From Quadrisphaera sp. RL12-1S (lineage in GTDB: Bacteria > Actinomycetota > Actinomycetes > Actinomycetales > Quadrisphaeraceae), in NCBI RefSeq assembly GCF_014270065.1, contig NZ_JACNME010000017.1, positions 1-64,000 on the forward strand: a stretch of 64,000 nt of DNA. The letters are read 5' to 3'. A model generated the notes under the pieces. That model had not been told where the DNA came from, made no database searches, and worked only from the letters and a program-made list of their open reading frames with translations. The translations under genes and the position numbers were made by a program. This document shows positions 14,297 through 22,738 of this stretch, piece by piece. The stretch's first letter is position 1. Each line of letters starts with the position of its first letter.

Positions 14297-16990
14297 GTGA
14301 CGACCGCCCCGGCGCCCCCGAGCACCGGCGGCACCGCAGCCCGCCCCGACCGCGGCCGGCACCTCGGCCGGCGCTGGCGCGGGCTCCTGCCGGACGCCGG
14401 CTGGGCCGCGCTCGTGGCCGCGACGGCCGCCGCGACCCGCCCGTCCTCGCCGCTGCTGCACGGCGCCGACCTGGGCGCGGCGTGGCCCCTGACGGGCCTG
14501 GTGGTGCTCTGGGTGCTGCGCCGCCGCGCCTGGCGCGAGCGGGTGGTCACGCTCGCCGCGGCCGCCGTCGTCGTCGCCCTCACCGGCGCGGACGGGCTGG
14601 CCGGGACGGCCGGGGTCGCGGCCGGGGCCGCGGCCACCACCGCCTGCCTGGACGCGCTGGGCGCGGGGCGCCGCGCCGCTCGTGCTCGCGGCGCGTGCAC
14701 GCTGCTGGTGGCCTGCCTGGGCGGTGCGCTGGTGTCCACCCTCGTGCAGGCCGGTCTGGGCGAGGCGTGGACCCTCGCGCCCGAGCGCGCGCCGGCAGAG
14801 CTGGTGCGAGCTCTGGCGGGCTCCTTCGTGGTGCTGGCGGCCGCGCGCCGTCTCCCCGGCGGCGGCGTCGGCGGCGGTGTCGGCGGCGGGATCGGTGGCG
14901 GTGGGACGGGCGGCGCCGGGCCGTTCGAGGCGGCGGTGGTCTGGCTCGGCGGTCTCGGCGCGCTGGCCGTGGTGTTCGTCGGCCTGGACGGCGTCCCGGT
15001 GGCCTTCGGCGCCCTCCCGGTGGCCGTGTGGGCGGCGCTGCGCCTGGCGCCGCGGTGGGCGGGCGCCCACCTGCTCGCCTCGTGCGCGCTGGTGGTGGGC
15101 GGCGCCGTGGCAGGTCGCGGGCCCTTCGCTGACCAGGGGCCGGTCACCGCCGTCGTGCTGGCTCAGGCGTGCGCGTGCGTGCTGGCGCTGCTGGGGCTCG
15201 TGGTGGCCCTCCACCGCGAGGACCGCCTGGACGCCGAGCGCCGCCTGGACGCCGCCCTGGCCGGCGCTCGCGACCACGCCGCGCTGCTCGGCGCCGTGCA
15301 CTCCGCCGTCAGCCACGGCGTGGCGGTGTACACCGCGGACGGGGCGCTGCTCCTGGCCAACCCCGCGGCCCGCGCCCTGCTCGGGGACAACCCCCGGGAG
15401 GACCAGCCGGACTCCTGGGAGGGCACCTACGCCCTGCGGGCCGCCGACGGGTCCGCCGTGGCACCCGCCGAGCTGCCGATCACCCGGGCGCTGCGCGGCG
15501 AGCACGTCACCGGCGTGGACCTGCAGGTCACCGGCCCGGCAGACCCGCGCCCGCGGCTGTACCGCGTGGACGCCCACCCCCTGCCGCAGGTGGCGGGGGC
15601 CGCGTGGTCGCGGGGTGCCGTGGTGGTGTTCCACGACGTCACGCAGGAGCGCGCCGAGGCCGCCGAGGCCGCCCGGGCGAGGGACCTGCTGGCGGGCGTG
15701 CTCGACGGTGCGACCACCCAGGGGATCATCGCCACCGACGCCGAGCACCGCATCACGGTGTTCAGCTCCGGCGCGGAGCGGATGCTGGGGTGGGCGGCCG
15801 GCGAGGTGGTGGGCGGCAGCCCGCTGCGCTTCGTCAGGCACGCCGAGGTGCACGAGCGCGCGCTGGCCCTCGGGGTGCCGGTGGGCGCCCCGGCCCTGCT
15901 CGCGGGACTCGCTGAGGGCGGGCACACCACCCGGCGCTGGACGCTGGTGCGGCGCGACGGCTCCACCTTCACCGGCGAGGTCACCCTCACCCAGACCCGC
16001 GACGACGACGGCGCGCTGCGCTCCACCACCGCCGTCATCACCGACGTCACCGCCGAGGTGGCCGCGGACGCGGGGCGCGCCGAGGCCGAGCTGCAGTTCC
16101 GCCTGGCGTTCGAGACGGCCCCCACGGGCATGGTGCTCATGAGCCTGGAGCCCGGTGCCCTGGGCCGGCTCACGCGCGTCAACGAGGCGTTCGCGGCCTT
16201 CACCGGCCGCCCGGCCGAGGACCTGCTGGACCGGCGCGTGCGGGACCTGCTGCACCCCGACGACACCGCCGGCCACCTGGAGCGGCTCGAGCAGATCGCG
16301 CGGGAGCGGACCACCGAGAGGGCCTCCCGGGAGCAGCGCTTCGTCAGGCCCGACGGGCAGGTGCGCTGGGCGCGCACCACGCCGTCGCTCGTGGAGCCCG
16401 CCGACGGCGGCCTCCCGCACCTGCTGGTGGTGGTGGAGGACGTCACCGAGAGCCGTCGCGAGCAGGCCGCGCTGGTGCACGCGGCCCTGCACGACCCGCT
16501 GACCGGCCTGCCCAACCGCGCGCTGTTCGCGCAGCGGCTCGAGGAGGCGCTGCGCGCCGACGCCCGGCTGCTGGCCGGTGTCACGGTGCTGTACGCGGAC
16601 CTGGACGGGTTCAAGCCGGTCAACGACGAGCACGGGCACGCCGCCGGGGACGAGCTGCTGCGCGTGGTGGCCGAGCGCCTGCGGCGCGCGGTGCGCAGCG
16701 GCGACACCGTGGCGCGCCTGGGCGGTGACGAGTTCGCGCTGCTGTGCCCGGGCCTGGCCGCCGAGCGGGTGCCGGACCTGCTGGCGCGGGTCGACGCCGC
16801 GGTGACCGCGCCGGTGCCGCTGCCCGGCGGCGCCGTGGTGCGCGTCAGCGCGAGCACCGGGACCGCGACGGCCGTGGGCGAGGACGACGCCCAGCGCCTC
16901 CTCGACGAGGCCGACCACAGCATGTACTCGGTGAAGCGCCGCCGCCGGCGCGAGGCGCGCCCGAGGAGCGCTGGCAGACTCCAGGGGTGA
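14297..16990 (+). CDS. Membrane PAS-GGDEF diguanylate cyclase
   Basis: An 897-residue protein. An N-terminal MASE1-like membrane region (about 25-310, eight or so helices) has a Gly-rich insert near 190. Three PAS-type segments follow (about 330-455, 470-595, 600-725), then a GGDEF domain (730-890) starting LHDPLTGLPNRALFAQRL. The catalytic GGDEF motif (about 808) is intact, and RSGD five residues upstream is the inhibitory RxxD site for cyclic di-GMP. It should make cyclic di-GMP from two GTP in response to membrane and PAS signals. No EAL domain. GTG start; its TGA overlaps the next GTG (GTGA). Confidence 0.9.
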   Translation: MTTAPAPPSTGGTAARPDRGRHLGRRWRGLLPDAGWAALVAATAAATRPSSPLLHGADLGAAWPLTGLVVLWVLRRRAWRERVVTLAAAAVVVALTGADGLAGTAGVAAGAAATTACLDALGAGRRAARARGACTLLVACLGGALVSTLVQAGLGEAWTLAPERAPAELVRALAGSFVVLAAARRLPGGGVGGGVGGGIGGGGTGGAGPFEAAVVWLGGLGALAVVFVGLDGVPVAFGALPVAVWAALRLAPRWAGAHLLASCALVVGGAVAGRGPFADQGPVTAVVLAQACACVLALLGLVVALHREDRLDAERRLDAALAGARDHAALLGAVHSAVSHGVAVYTADGALLLANPAARALLGDNPREDQPDSWEGTYALRAADGSAVAPAELPITRALRGEHVTGVDLQVTGPADPRPRLYRVDAHPLPQVAGAAWSRGAVVVFHDVTQERAEAAEAARARDLLAGVLDGATTQGIIATDAEHRITVFSSGAERMLGWAAGEVVGGSPLRFVRHAEVHERALALGVPVGAPALLAGLAEGGHTTRRWTLVRRDGSTFTGEVTLTQTRDDDGALRSTTAVITDVTAEVAADAGRAEAELQFRLAFETAPTGMVLMSLEPGALGRLTRVNEAFAAFTGRPAEDLLDRRVRDLLHPDDTAGHLERLEQIARERTTERASREQRFVRPDGQVRWARTTPSLVEPADGGLPHLLVVVEDVTESRREQAALVHAALHDPLTGLPNRALFAQRLEEALRADARLLAGVTVLYADLDGFKPVNDEHGHAAGDELLRVVAERLRRAVRSGDTVARLGGDEFALLCPGLAAERVPDLLARVDAAVTAPVPLPGGAVVRVSASTGTATAVGEDDAQRLLDEADHSMYSVKRRRRREARPRSAGRLQG

Positions 16991-18204
16991 CGCGAGGCAC
17001 GGGAGCACCGTCCGTCCAGGGCCCAGCCGTCTCGGCGCGGCTGGTCGAGCGGATGCGCCCCTTCACCACCACCGTCTTCGCCGAGATGAGCGCGCTGGCG
17101 CTGCGGACCGGGGCGGTCAACCTCGGGCAGGGCTTCCCCGACACCGACGGACCGGTGTCGCTGCTGGCCGACGCGGCCGCCGCGCTGCGCGGCGGGCGCA
17201 ACCAGTACCCGCCGGGGCCGGGGGTCCCGGAGCTGCGCGAGGCCGTCGCCGAGCACCAGGCGAGGTTCTGGGGGCTGGACGTCTCCCCCGCCGACGTGCT
17301 CGTCACCACCGGTGCCACGGAGGCGATCGCCGCGGCCGTGCTCGCGCTCACCGGCCCGGGCGACGAGGTGGTGGTGCTCGAGCCGTACTACGACTCCTAC
17401 GCCGCCACCATCGCGCTGTCCGGCGCCACCCGCCGCACGGTGCCGCTGCGGGCGCCGGACTTCGAGGTCACCGAGGAGGCGCTGCGCGCGGCGTTCACCG
17501 ACCGCACGCGCCTGGTGCTGCTGAACTCCCCGCACAACCCCACCGGGCGGGTGCTCTCCCGCGCCGAGCTGGAGCTGGTGGCGCGCCTGGCGGTGCAGCA
17601 CGACGCCGTCGTCGTCTCCGACGAGGTCTACGAGCACCTGGTCTTCTCGGGGGCGCGGCACGTGCCGCTGGCGTCGCTGCCGGGGATGGCCGAGCGGACG
17701 CTGGTGGTCTCCTCGGCGGGCAAGACGTTCTCCGTGACCGGCTGGAAGGTCGGGTGGGTGCACGGGCCGTCGGAGCTGGTGGGAGCGGTGCGGGCGGTCA
17801 AGCAGTTCCTCACCTACGTCTCCGGGGCGCCGTTCCAGCCGGCGGTGGCGGCGGCGCTGCGGCTGCCGGAGGAGGTGTTCACCGGCTTCGCGGCGCAGCT
17901 GGAGGCCAAGCGCGACCTGCTCTCCGAGGGGCTGGCCGCGGCGGGCTTCGCCGTGAACCGCTGCGAGGGCACGTACTTCGTCACCGCGGACGTGCGCCCG
18001 CTGGGGCTGACCGACGCCTCCGCGCTGGCCTGGCGGATGCCGGAGGAGGTCGGCGTGGCCGCGATCCCCGTGCAGGTGTTCTGCGACGACCCGTCCGCGG
18101 CGCCGTCGCTGCTGCGCTTCGCGTTCTGCAAGCGCGACGACGTGCTGCACGCCGCGGTGGAGCGCCTCGCGGCCGCGGGCCCCCGCCTGGCCGCGCTCGC
18201 CTGA
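16987..18204 (+). CDS. PLP-dependent class I/II aminotransferase
   Basis: A 405-residue fold-type I aminotransferase. GQGFPDTDGP, NQYPPGPG, TTGATEAI (phosphate cup), SPHNPTGRVL, VSDEVYEHL and the PLP lysine in SSAGKTFSVTGWKVGW (about residue 243) are in the right order for the KAT/DapC-like group. Substrate could be succinyldiaminopimelate, kynurenine, methionine or glutamine; sequence alone cannot choose. The GTG overlaps the diguanylate cyclase stop by four bases, which suggests co-translation but no shared pathway. A long hairpin follows the stop. Confidence 0.88.
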   Translation: MTRGTGAPSVQGPAVSARLVERMRPFTTTVFAEMSALALRTGAVNLGQGFPDTDGPVSLLADAAAALRGGRNQYPPGPGVPELREAVAEHQARFWGLDVSPADVLVTTGATEAIAAAVLALTGPGDEVVVLEPYYDSYAATIALSGATRRTVPLRAPDFEVTEEALRAAFTDRTRLVLLNSPHNPTGRVLSRAELELVARLAVQHDAVVVSDEVYEHLVFSGARHVPLASLPGMAERTLVVSSAGKTFSVTGWKVGWVHGPSELVGAVRAVKQFLTYVSGAPFQPAVAAALRLPEEVFTGFAAQLEAKRDLLSEGLAAAGFAVNRCEGTYFVTADVRPLGLTDASALAWRMPEEVGVAAIPVQVFCDDPSAAPSLLRFAFCKRDDVLHAAVERLAAAGPRLAALA

Positions 18205-18229
18205 CCGCACCGGTCCGCCTTCGTCGGCT

Positions 18230-18272
18230 CAGGGTGGCCCTGGTCCGGTCTGAGTGGGCCAGGGCCACCCTG
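18230..18272. terminator. Long hairpin terminator after the aminotransferase gene
   Basis: CAGGGTGGCCCTGG and CCAGGGCCACCCTG form a perfect 14-bp stem around a 15-base loop, and flanking TCGGCT/GGCCGA extends it by six pairs including one G-T. There is no T run, as usual for GC-rich terminators. The spacer before the O-mannosyltransferase gene makes termination plausible. Confidence 0.6.
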
Positions 18273-18360
18273 GGCCGAGCTGGCGGCAGCGGCGCCGGGG
18301 CGAGGCGCGGAGATCGGCGGGGTGTCACGGGGAACGGCGCGCACGGGTGAGGATGTGGGC

Positions 18361-19980
18361 GTGACCGTGACCGCCGAGCGGCCCGCGCAGCGGCGCCGGG
18401 CCTCCCCGCACGCCCGCGGCGACGACGCGGCCCTGGCCGCCGAGCTGGAGCGCCTCGTCGGGCCGCCGCTGGCCAGCACCCCGCGCGAGCGGCTGTGGGG
18501 CTGGGTGCTGCCGCTGCTGGTGACGGCGTTCGCCGGGGTCCTGCGGTTCTGGGACCTGGCCCGCCCGCACGCGCTCGTCTTCGACGAGACGTACTACGTG
18601 CGCAACGCCTGGACGATGCTCGCCACCGGCATCGAGATGAGCTGGCCGCAGGGCTCGGACAAGAGCTTCGAGGCCGGCGACGTGGACGTGTACTCCAGCA
18701 CGGGCGACTACGTGGTCCACCCGCCGGTGGGCAAGTGGATGATCGCGCTCGGCGAGCACCTCTTCGGCGTGCAGAGCTCGTTCGGGTGGCGGTTCTCCTC
18801 GGCGCTGTTCGGCACCCTGTGCGTGCTGCTCGTGGCGCGGGCCACCCGCCGGCTGCTGGGGTCGACCCTGCTGGGCACCACCGCGGGGCTGCTGCTGGCC
18901 GTGGACGGCCTGTCGCTGGTGATGAGCCGCACCGGCATCCTCGACGTCTTCCTGACGTTCTGGGTGCTGGTGGCGTTCGCGCTGCTGCTGATCGACCGGG
19001 ACTGGATGCGCCGCCGCCTGGCGGCGGCCGTGGTCAGCGGGTCCGGCTGGCCGCGGCTGTGGTGGCGGCCGTGGCGGTTCGCGGCCGTGGTGGCGCTGGC
19101 GCTCTCGTGCGGCGTGAAGTGGTCGGGGCTCTACTTCACGGCGGCGTTCCTGCTGATGAGCGTGCTGTGGGACGTCGCGGCGCGGCGCCGCGCGGGGCAG
19201 CCGGCGTGGTGGACGGCCCTGCTGGGCGACGGCCTGCCCGCCGCCGTGGTCGCCCTGCCGACCCTCGTCGTCGTCTACACGGCCACGTGGGCGGGCTGGT
19301 TCGCCTCCACCACCGGCCACCTGCGGAACTGGGCGATCGAGAACCCCGGCGAGGGCGTGCAGTGGCTGCCGCCGGCGCTGCGGTCGCTGTGGAAGTACCA
19401 CCAGGACATGTGGCAGTTCCACACCACGCTGGACTCCCCGCACGCGTACAAGTCCTCGCCGTGGGCGTGGATGGTGCAGGGCCGGCCGACCTCGTTCTAC
19501 TACCAGGGCCAGGCGCAGGGGGTGACCGGCTGCGGCGCGGACTCGTGCACCGAGGCGATCACCTCGCTCGGCAACCCGGTCATCTGGTGGTCCGGCTGCC
19601 TGGCGCTGCTGGTGCTGCTGTTCTGCTGGGCGCTGAAGCGCGACTGGCGGGCCGGTGCGGTGCTCGCGGGGGTCGCGGCGGGCTGGCTGCCGTGGTTCAC
19701 GGTGGGCGACCGCACGATCTTCCAGTTCTACGCGGTGGTGTTCGCGCCGTTCGTGGTGATGGCGGTCGTGTACTGCTTCGGCCTGCTGATCGGGCCACCA
19801 CCGCCGCAGCCGTCGGGCGGGGGGGTGCTGACCGGGCGGCGGCTGGCCGGCGTGGTGGTCAGCGGGTCCGTGGTGGTGCTGGCCGTGCTGGCGGCGGCCT
19901 ACTTCTGGCCGGTGTGGACGGCGCAGCTCATCACGTACGACGCGTGGCGCGCGCGGATGTGGTTCGCCTCCTGGATCTAG
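18361..19980 (+). CDS. pmt: Protein O-mannosyltransferase (PMT family)
   Basis: A 539-residue GT39 membrane enzyme that transfers mannose from polyprenyl-phosphate-mannose to Ser/Thr of proteins during Sec export. After a charged N-terminus come FWDLARPHALVFDETYYVRNAW (catalytic Asp-Glu at about 73), HPPVGKWMIALGEHLFG and about eleven membrane helices, with GVKWSGLYF in the middle. Length is usual for actinobacterial Pmt. GTG at 18361; an upstream GTG frame from 18322 adds non-conserved residues. Its TAG is shared with the convergent gene's stop in a CTAG. The exported Thr/Ser/Pro-rich proteins in this window are possible substrates. Confidence 0.92.
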   Translation: MTVTAERPAQRRRASPHARGDDAALAAELERLVGPPLASTPRERLWGWVLPLLVTAFAGVLRFWDLARPHALVFDETYYVRNAWTMLATGIEMSWPQGSDKSFEAGDVDVYSSTGDYVVHPPVGKWMIALGEHLFGVQSSFGWRFSSALFGTLCVLLVARATRRLLGSTLLGTTAGLLLAVDGLSLVMSRTGILDVFLTFWVLVAFALLLIDRDWMRRRLAAAVVSGSGWPRLWWRPWRFAAVVALALSCGVKWSGLYFTAAFLLMSVLWDVAARRRAGQPAWWTALLGDGLPAAVVALPTLVVVYTATWAGWFASTTGHLRNWAIENPGEGVQWLPPALRSLWKYHQDMWQFHTTLDSPHAYKSSPWAWMVQGRPTSFYYQGQAQGVTGCGADSCTEAITSLGNPVIWWSGCLALLVLLFCWALKRDWRAGAVLAGVAAGWLPWFTVGDRTIFQFYAVVFAPFVVMAVVYCFGLLIGPPPPQPSGGGVLTGRRLAGVVVSGSVVVLAVLAAAYFWPVWTAQLITYDAWRARMWFASWI

Positions 19981-20411
19981 CGGCGGCGCAGCGGCGTGCC
20001 GGCCAGCGCGGAGACCAGCAGCCCGCCGGTGGCCAGGCACCAGGCCCCGAGGGCGAAGAGGTCCCCGAGGTGGATGCCGTGCGTGCGGGTCAGCACCAGC
20101 ACCACGGGGCCCTCGGTGAACACCCGCCCGGAGACGATGAGCACGAAGAACCCGCTCAGGACGGCGACGGCGGTGGCCGTGGCCATCCACACGAGCCCGA
20201 GGGAGGCGCGGGGCGCGGTCGAGGGCGCGGGGACGCGGCGGGCCGGTGGCGCGGTGAACGTGAAGTCGTCCCGGACCGGGACCGGGGCCGCCGACGCGGG
20301 TGCGGGGCGCGGCCCCGGGACGGCACGGGGCGCGGGCCGGGTGGCCGTGGCGGTGCGGGTGGCGGTGCGGGTGGCGGTGTCGGTGGGGGTCGCGGTCTGG
20401 TCGTCGCTCAC
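19977..20411 (-). CDS. Two-span membrane protein with Thr/Arg repeat N-terminus
   Basis: A 144-residue protein. The first 70 residues are low-complexity (repeated TATRTATR, then Ala/Pro), encoded by GTGGCGGTGCGG-type 12-bp repeats at about 20340-20390. Two helices follow (about 72-95 and 115-138) around the loop RVFTEGPVVLVLTRTHGIHLGD, and it ends in RRR. The family is not known to me by name. Its stop TAG lies in the same CTAG as the O-mannosyltransferase stop. ATG start at 20411. Gap 20412-20525 holds only CCGCCAGCCG-type repeats. Confidence 0.6.
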   Translation of the reverse strand: MSDDQTATPTDTATRTATRTATATRPAPRAVPGPRPAPASAAPVPVRDDFTFTAPPARRVPAPSTAPRASLGLVWMATATAVAVLSGFFVLIVSGRVFTEGPVVLVLTRTHGIHLGDLFALGAWCLATGGLLVSALAGTPLRRR

Positions 20412-20525
20412 CAGCAGTGCATCGGCGCGCAGGCGCGGCGGCTTCAGCGGCAGCGCCTGGCAGGAGGCTGGGAACCGCTCCGCCGCCAGCCGCCGCCAGC
20501 CGTCGCCGGCCGCCGCCAGCCGACC

Positions 20526-21440
20526 TCAGCCGCCGGTGGGCACCACGAGGAGGCGCTGCAGCACGGGCAGCACCTGGTCCGCCAGCTCCACCTGCCCCGT
20601 GGACGTGAGGCGCACGGACCCGTCCGCGGTGGTGGTGGCGCCGCTGCTGAGCTCGGAGCCCGTGGCGGCCGGGTCCAGGTAGATGACGCCGGCCTCGGCG
20701 GTCGCGGCGTTGAGCGCGCGGCGGGTGGCGACCAGGGCGGCGGAGTCCGCGTCGCCGAGGGCGGGCGGCCCCACCACCACCACCTGCGCCTGCGGGGCCT
20801 TGGCCTTGACCACGCGCAGCACCTGCTGGGCCCCCGCGCCCACGGCCGAGGGGTCGGTGAGGTCGTTGCGGCTGCCGAGCAGCACCACCACGCGGGTCTG
20901 GTCGCTGGTGACCCTGTCGGCGAGGTCGGCGAAGGTGCGGCCGTCGGCGGCGCGGGCGGCCCACCCGGCGCCGTCCGCGGCGGCGACGCTGCGCGCCACG
21001 GGCGAGCCCGCCCGGGTGAGTGCGGTGGCGGCCAGCGCCGACCAGTCGTTGGCGGTGCCGGCCGGGTCGAGGCCGTCGCCGACGAAGGCCACCGGTGCGC
21101 CGCCCGCGACGGACGCGTCGGGGCCGGCGGTGGTGCTGGTGGGCGGGGTGGCGGTGAGGGGGGCGGTGGCCGTGGGCGCCGGGGCCAGCGAGGCCGGCGC
21201 CCCCGACGACGCTGACGACGCCGACGACGACGCGTCGGTCGCGGAGGCGCCCGGTGCCGCCTGCTCCAGGGAGGTGGTGAGCCCCGCCGCGGTGGCCGAC
21301 GGTGAGGAGCCGGCCCCGGCGACGGGGGCCGGTGGGCGCAGCAGCAGCCACCCGACCAGCGCGAGCGCGAGGACGGTCAGCGCGCCGGTGGCGGCGATCT
21401 GGACCCTGCGGACGCGCGTGAGGGGAAGCACGCGTCCCAT
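20526..21440 (-). CDS. Membrane-anchored SGNH-hydrolase-like protein, nucleophile Ser absent
   Basis: A 304-residue protein with one N-terminal membrane anchor (about 15-34), a long Ser/Thr/Ala/Pro linker (40-110) and an exported domain with an SGNH order of motifs: VAFVGDGLDPAG where GDS is normal (Gly in place of Ser), and VVLLGSRNDL matching the G-x-x-ND block III. The final block reads STGQVELADQVL instead of D-x-x-H. So the catalytic Ser and the Asp/His pair both appear lost, and it may bind rather than cleave glycan or acyl esters. The linker is a candidate for O-mannosylation by the neighbouring Pmt. ATG start. Confidence 0.6.
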   Translation of the reverse strand: MGRVLPLTRVRRVQIAATGALTVLALALVGWLLLRPPAPVAGAGSSPSATAAGLTTSLEQAAPGASATDASSSASSASSGAPASLAPAPTATAPLTATPPTSTTAGPDASVAGGAPVAFVGDGLDPAGTANDWSALAATALTRAGSPVARSVAAADGAGWAARAADGRTFADLADRVTSDQTRVVVLLGSRNDLTDPSAVGAGAQQVLRVVKAKAPQAQVVVVGPPALGDADSAALVATRRALNAATAEAGVIYLDPAATGSELSSGATTTADGSVRLTSTGQVELADQVLPVLQRLLVVPTGG

Positions 21441-21480
21441 CTTCTCGGTCCGCGGCCGCCGCGGGGGCGGTTCGCCCGGT

Positions 21481-21535
21481 GGTCTGCCGGCGGTCTGCCG
21501 GTGGTCTGCCGGTGGTCTGCCGGTGGTCCGCCGGG
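21481..21535. repeat. Five 11-bp tandem repeats in an intergenic region
   Basis: GGTCTGCCGGC is followed by three GGTCTGCCGGT copies and a diverged GGTCCGCCGGG. They fill most of the gap between two divergent genes, so they lie where promoters would be. The unit is close to one helical turn. No promoter boxes are clear around them. Confidence 0.8.
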
Positions 21536-21568
21536 TGGGCCGCGCGGCGCGTGACCTAGCGTCAGGGG

Positions 21569-22600
21569 GTGGAGATCGGCATCAGCTCGTTCGCGGAGAC
21601 CACCCCCGACCCGGCGACGGGCGTCGCGCCCAGCGCCCACCAGCGGCTGCTCGAGGTGGTGGAGGAGGCGGTGCTGGCCGACCAGGTGGGCCTGGACGTG
21701 TACGGCCTGGGCGAGCACCACCGTCCCGACTACGCGTCCTCGGCGCCCGCGGTGGTGCTGGCCGCGGTGGCGGCGCGCACGCAGCGGGTCCGGCTGACCA
21801 GCGCGGTCACCGTGCTGTCCAGCGAGGACCCGGTGCGGGTCTACCAGCAGTACGCGACCCTCGACCTGCTGTCCTCGGGGCGGGCGGAGGTGCTGGCCGG
21901 GCGCGGGTCGTTCATCGAGTCGTTCCCGCTGTTCGGCTACGACCTCGCCGACTACGACGAGCTGTTCACCGAGAAGCTCGACCTGCTGCTGGCCCTGCGC
22001 CAGGACGGCCCGGTGACCTGGCGCGGGAAGCACCGCGCGGCGCTCGACGGCGTCGAGGTCCAGCCGCGTGCGCTGCAGCAGCCGCTGCCGGTGTGGGTGG
22101 GCGTGGGCGGCAACCCCGAGTCCGTGGTGCGCGCGGGCGTGCGGGGGCTTCCGCTGGCGCTGGCCATCATCGGCGGGCAGCCGGAGCGGTTCGCGCCCCT
22201 GGTGGACCTGTTCCACCGCGCCGCGGTGCAGGGCGGGCACGACCCGATGGCCCTGCCGGTGGCCTCGCACAGCCACGGCTTCGTGGCGGACACGTCACAG
22301 GCCGCCGTGGACACCTTCTACGGCTCCTACAAGGTGGTCATGGACCAGCTGGGGCGCGAGCGCGGCTGGCCGCCCCTGAACCGCCCGCACTTCGAGGCGG
22401 GCCGCGCGAAGCGCGGCGCGCTGTTCGTGGGCAGCCCGGCGGAGGTCACCGAGAAGATCCTCTTCAACGTCGAGGTGCTCGGCATCGACAGGTTCATGCT
22501 GCACGTCTCCCCCGGGTCGATGCCGCACCGCGAGGTGCTGCGGGCCATCGAGCTGCTGGGCACCGAGGTGGCCCCGGCCGTGAGGGCCGCCACCGCGTGA
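21569..22600 (+). CDS. LLM-class (luciferase-like) flavin-dependent oxidoreductase
   Basis: A 343-residue bacterial-luciferase-fold enzyme starting [70 protein letters not shown] and GVGGNPESV are characteristic of FMN-dependent monooxygenases or F420-dependent relatives. The combination of GEHHR and AGRGSFIES fits the FMN-type subfamily, but the substrate is open. The GTG at 21569 has no RBS and may be leaderless. It stands alone before the LacI operon and points the same way; a separate promoter region follows it. Confidence 0.85.
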   Translation: MEIGISSFAETTPDPATGVAPSAHQRLLEVVEEAVLADQVGLDVYGLGEHHRPDYASSAPAVVLAAVAARTQRVRLTSAVTVLSSEDPVRVYQQYATLDLLSSGRAEVLAGRGSFIESFPLFGYDLADYDELFTEKLDLLLALRQDGPVTWRGKHRAALDGVEVQPRALQQPLPVWVGVGGNPESVVRAGVRGLPLALAIIGGQPERFAPLVDLFHRAAVQGGHDPMALPVASHSHGFVADTSQAAVDTFYGSYKVVMDQLGRERGWPPLNRPHFEAGRAKRGALFVGSPAEVTEKILFNVEVLGIDRFMLHVSPGSMPHREVLRAIELLGTEVAPAVRAATA

Positions 22601-22661
22601 GGTCCCGCGGTGGCGTCCGCTGCACGTCACCCGTGGTCACGGGGCGTGACCAGATCGTTGC

Positions 22662-22720
22662 TTGACTGCGCAGTCACGTCGACCTACGGTCGTGGCCGCT
22701 CGTAGATGACAGCGCAGTCA
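22662..22720 (+). promoter_or_regulatory. Promoter with two LacI-type operators before the galactoside operon
   Basis: TTGACT (22662-22667) and TACGGT (22685-22690) are spaced by 17 bases, a good sigma-70-type promoter. TGACTGCGCAGTCA (22663-22676) is a perfect palindrome over the -35 box, and TGACAGCGCAGTCA (22707-22720), differing by one base, lies after the expected start and just before GGAGG. The centres are 44 bp apart. The likely ligand is the LacI protein encoded next, giving autoregulation and operon control. Confidence 0.75.
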
Positions 22721-22738
22721 TGATGGAGGTGACCACCC

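Noticed and set aside
21481-21535. Possible CRISPR array
   Set aside because: Eleven-base units without spacers and no cas genes; a simple tandem repeat.
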